Origin: Rhabditophanes sp. KR3021
Taxonomy: Eukaryota; Nematoda; Chromadorea; Rhabditida; Alloionematidae
Direction: 5' to 3'
NCBI GenBank assembly: GCA_963281155.1
Contig: CAUJLY010000001.1
Span: 6,510,001 to 6,574,000, forward strand
Length of the DNA stretch: 64,000 nt
Made by a program: the position numbers and the translations under genes
Shown here: positions 61,138 to 64,000 of the stretch, one piece after another
Layout of the letters: each line of letters begins with the position of its first letter
Numbering within the stretch: the stretch's first letter is position 1
Notes under the pieces: generated by a model
Database searches by the model: none
The model's input: the letters and a program-made list of their open reading frames with translations, nothing else
Told to the model about the DNA's origin: nothing

Positions 61138-62655
61138 ATGCCTATTATTTATAATAACCGAAAAACTAAAAGACTTCAACCCGGACAAAAGGAAGGCTCT
61201 GGCAAGGGTATTAAGCGTGCCAAAAAGATCATAGACGAAGAAATTTCATCTGACAGTGATTTTGATGATGATCTTGCTGCTTCTAAAGTCCATGATGTTA
61301 GAGATGAGCAGTTTGAGGATATTGAGGAAAAGGCTGAAAGAGAAGCTAAGAAGCTGCTGAAAAGTCTTAATGTATGTTTAACTTTGCTCTTTATTAACCT
61401 AATTGGTTTAGATTGTCACTGATGCCGTAGAAGAACCAGTCGTAGAAGAAGGAGCTTTAGATGTTGCAAAAGCCATTAGATCCGGCACTCGCTACAAAGA
61501 TATTGCTGACTCAATTCAGATTAGTAAAGATCGCGCCATCACTTACCGTCCACATCGGTTTGCTCCACTTTGCATTGCTCCAAACGCCAAAGGTAATATT
61601 GTTTATAGTTGCGGAAAAGAAAACACTCTTGTAAAGTACGATACAGTTAACAAAAAGAAATTAATAACAGTGTCGGCTAAATCAAACCCAAAGTTTCACA
61701 AGTATGGAATCCAATGTCTTGCTGTTGATCCATTCGGAAAATATCTGGCTACAGGAGGCTCAGAGGGAATTATTAAGATTTGGAACCTTGAAACGCTTGA
61801 ATTTGTTTCAAATTTACTTGGACACTCTGCTGCAGTCACTTCGCTAGTATTTAGATTGGGTGTAGAGGGTCAATTATTTTCAGGTTCTGAAGATCGGTCT
61901 ATTCGTTATTGGGACACAAAGCAAATGGGATATGTTGATATCATGTATGGACATACATCTTTAGTTGGCAAAATTGACGTACTTCATAGGCCTCGAATTT
62001 TGACCTGTGGTACTAGGGACCAATCAGTTCGCATTTTTAAGGTCGGTGAAGATTCACAATTGTTATTTAATCCTCACGTTGAAGCAATGAGTGTAGATAC
62101 GGTTTGCTTTGTTGATGCTAACACCTTCGTATCGGGTGCAATTGACGGAAGTATATCAATTTGGAATATTGCCAAGAAGAAGCCTGTCCTTATTCAAAAG
62201 AATGCTCACGCCAATGGAAAGTTTCTCGGAAATGAAGGAGCCTGGATAACAGCAATTGCCGCTGTCCCCTATTCTAATTTATTGGTATCTGGAAGCAACA
62301 ATGGAGTAATTAACTTTTGGAAATTGGCGAAAGATAACAAAAAATTAAATTTGATTGAATCATATGAAGTGGTAAGTATTCAATCACATCTGGTTTTGTT
62401 GTGTTGTGTTTACGTATAATGTGGTAATCTTTTGTTCTTTTCTAGGAAGGTTTCGTAAATGATATTAAATTTTCCGAAAATGGAGATACAGCATACTTTG
62501 CTGTTGGGAAAGATCATAAATTGGGAAGGTGGTCTGTCATTCAGACAGCTAAAAATCATATTCTTGTACTACCACTCAAACCAATTGAGCAAGATGAGTC
62601 AGAAGAAGATGATGAAAGCGAAGATGGCAATTCAACCATAGAATTATCAGACTGA
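61138..62655 (+). CDS. RRP9: U3 snoRNP 55 kDa WD-repeat protein RRP9
   Basis: A nucleolar box C/D snoRNP component that binds the U3 B/C motif and is needed for 18S rRNA processing. Exons 61138-61371, 61412-62371 and 62446-62655 (introns 40 and 74 nt, all phase 0) give 467 residues. The N-terminus is basic, then acidic (S-D-S-D-F-D-D-D), as in the family, followed by a helical linker. Six or seven WD repeats run from about residue 115 to 440; clear examples are G-K-Y-L-A-T-G-G-S-E-G, G-H-S-A-A-V-T-S-L and S-G-S-E-D-R-S-I-R-Y-W-D. The family-specific G-R-W block (K-D-H-K-L-G-R-W) and I-L-V-L-P-L-K-P precede an acidic Ser/Glu/Asp tail. Human RRP9 is 475 residues. The ATG at 61138 is the first in the frame. 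Confidence 0.95.
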
Positions 62656-62738
62656 TGTGCTTAGAAATAATCTTATCATTTTTGTTGTTACTTTTTATGT
62701 TGACTGTTACTCGTTAATTTGTTGTTAAATTTTTTAAA

Positions 62739-62744
62739 AATAAA
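62739..62744 (+). terminator. AATAAA polyadenylation signal, RRP9
   Basis: Hexamer 84 nt after the RRP9 stop. Confidence 0.6.
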
Positions 62745-63594
62745 ATTTTTCTTTTATTCATACACCTTCAACCAGTTCTTTTTTATCTGCCTTTAAGGAA
62801 TGATTCATAATTGAAATAAATACTTGCAAAATCAAGAAATACTAAGATAAAAGTGTGGTGTGTGAGAAGTAAATGATACTTAGTTACAAAGTGTATATAA
62901 GCTCCTGCGTACTTTGTGAATCACAAACAACGTAATTAATAGCACTAAATATATCTATTACGGATAGATGAATGTATGTTGATCTCCTTAAACAGGTTTC
63001 TAAATAGCTGATGTTCATTAGCTTGCAATAAGATTTTTATACGAAAGGAATTGTTGTTCTGCTAAAATAGAAACCAAACATTAAAAGTAGATTAATTAAC
63101 AGGAAATTAAGCTGATGATGGTCTTATTTGTCTAAAAGAACTGAAATTATTTGAAGTTTTAGTACTTAAATTCGTTGTCCATAAATCATCCTGACTAAGA
63201 AACAATACTTGTGTCGGTCAATCTATTGTATTATTGCTTTTTTTAATAGTATAAGGATGTAACATAAAAAATCACATTGCTCACAAGTATTTGTTTTGAT
63301 AAAAAAATTGTCTGCACACAACTTAAGATGGGGTAGTTGTTGACTGATATCACAAAATTTATAAAACTAATTCGTTTTCTCCAAGAAAACAATTTTATAT
63401 GACATTGTCAACAAAATAATAATTCATCCTGATCCAAATCTGGTGACAACTTTTAAGAATTCTTTTTCAAAGATTGAAGATTAATCATTTATTATCAGAT
63501 GAATTGAATAATAACTTTGTCATTTATTTAATGTTCCCCATTAATTATTACCTTCTTTCAGAGAGACAAATATTCAGGAAGCTTTTATTCACAG

Positions 63595-63682
63595 TATTAT
63601 CAACGTACAATTTATTCAAAATACATATTATCAACATGTAATTTGTTAACAATATAATCAGCGTATAATTTATCCACAAATT
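63595..63682. repeat. imperfect tandem repeat, about 29 bp x 3
   Basis: Units begin near 63595, 63625 and 63654 with TATTATCAAC or TAATCAGC, followed by GTA(C/T)AATTT(A/G)TT. Copies are diverged. Confidence 0.55.
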
Positions 63683-64000
63683 GTACACATATTTTTATGC
63701 GAAAAAATGTAGTACCTTCTGAATAATTTTTATAACGAATTCCGTCTTTTATCTATTTATACAAAAAACATTAGTTACACCTAAACTTCCTCCCTTTACA
63801 CGTCAGAGTTCTTTAGGAGATGACTCCATTATGCGATATCATCTAAAAAAGGATTTAATACCATATTCTTTTAGATTACACAATAATGATATCATTCGTA
63901 CCATATTGTTCTTTTTGATTACTTACTATCTAATTACAAAAAAGTTAATCTCCCCTTTGAAGATGTCTACAGTTTTATATTATTTCCATTTTAGCTCTAT

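Larger units (their letters stand above)
62656..64000. other. gene-free end of window
   Basis: RRP9 3' UTR followed by A+T-rich sequence with one minisatellite. No exon seen. Confidence 0.5.

Overview
This is a eukaryotic, almost certainly nematode, chromosomal window. The spacers are visibly A+T-rich. Most introns are tiny, about 36-50 nt, and start GTAAGT or GTATGT and end in TTTTAG or ATTTAG. Three divergent nuclear hormone receptors of the nematode 'supplementary' type lie within 13 kb. A secreted Cys-rich class 3 lipase and a spread of ordinary animal housekeeping and neuronal genes complete the picture. There are no bacterial operons, rRNAs or CRISPR arrays. Gene models below were assembled by hand from splice signals and reading phase. 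Product names rest on remembered family motifs, not on a database search.

Layout. 1-3.85 kb is mostly empty, with one doubtful small secreted ORF. 3.86-4.8 kb holds a four-pass membrane protein (+). 5.06-6.85 kb holds a broken or partial C-type lectin (-). 10.4-15.7 kb is a KCNQ-type potassium channel (+) with an unusual selectivity filter. 16.0-19.5 kb is CSTF3, a cleavage/polyadenylation factor, with a long N-terminal extension (-). 20.9-25.9 kb holds two nuclear receptors flanking a small ENY2-like protein (all -). 27.6-28.7 kb is a delta-9 acyl-CoA desaturase (+). 28.9-31.5 kb holds a class 3 lipase lacking its serine nucleophile and a VWA-like type I membrane protein (both -). 32.1-33.5 kb is a third nuclear receptor (+). 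33.7-34.2 kb looks like a decayed Lys-rich secreted gene (-). 34.3-35.2 kb is a short-chain dehydrogenase (-). 35.6-42.2 kb is a LYST-type BEACH protein (-). 42.4-42.9 kb may hold a small divergent gene (+). 43.0-45.9 kb encodes a large unrecognised helical protein (-). 48.2-51.6 kb is exportin-1/CRM1 (+). 51.9-52.5 kb is a LAPTM-like four-pass protein (-). 57.0-60.4 kb is RasGRP (+). 61.1-62.7 kb is the U3 snoRNP protein RRP9 (+), with a doubtful small divergent gene beside it. The larger gene-free stretches are 6.9-10.4, 45.9-48.2 and 52.5-57.0 kb.

The genes do not form one pathway. Themes are RNA processing and export (CSTF3, XPO1, RRP9, ENY2-like), lipid and hormone biology (desaturase, lipase-like protein, SDR, three receptors), membrane traffic (LYST, LAPTM-like) and excitability or Ras signalling (KCNQ, RasGRP). 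The best leads are the SGVGYGD pore and 8-nt microexon of the KCNQ channel, the Ser-less lipase, the CSTF3 fusion, the receptor with an eroded P-box, and several reading-frame breaks at homopolymers that may be assembly errors.
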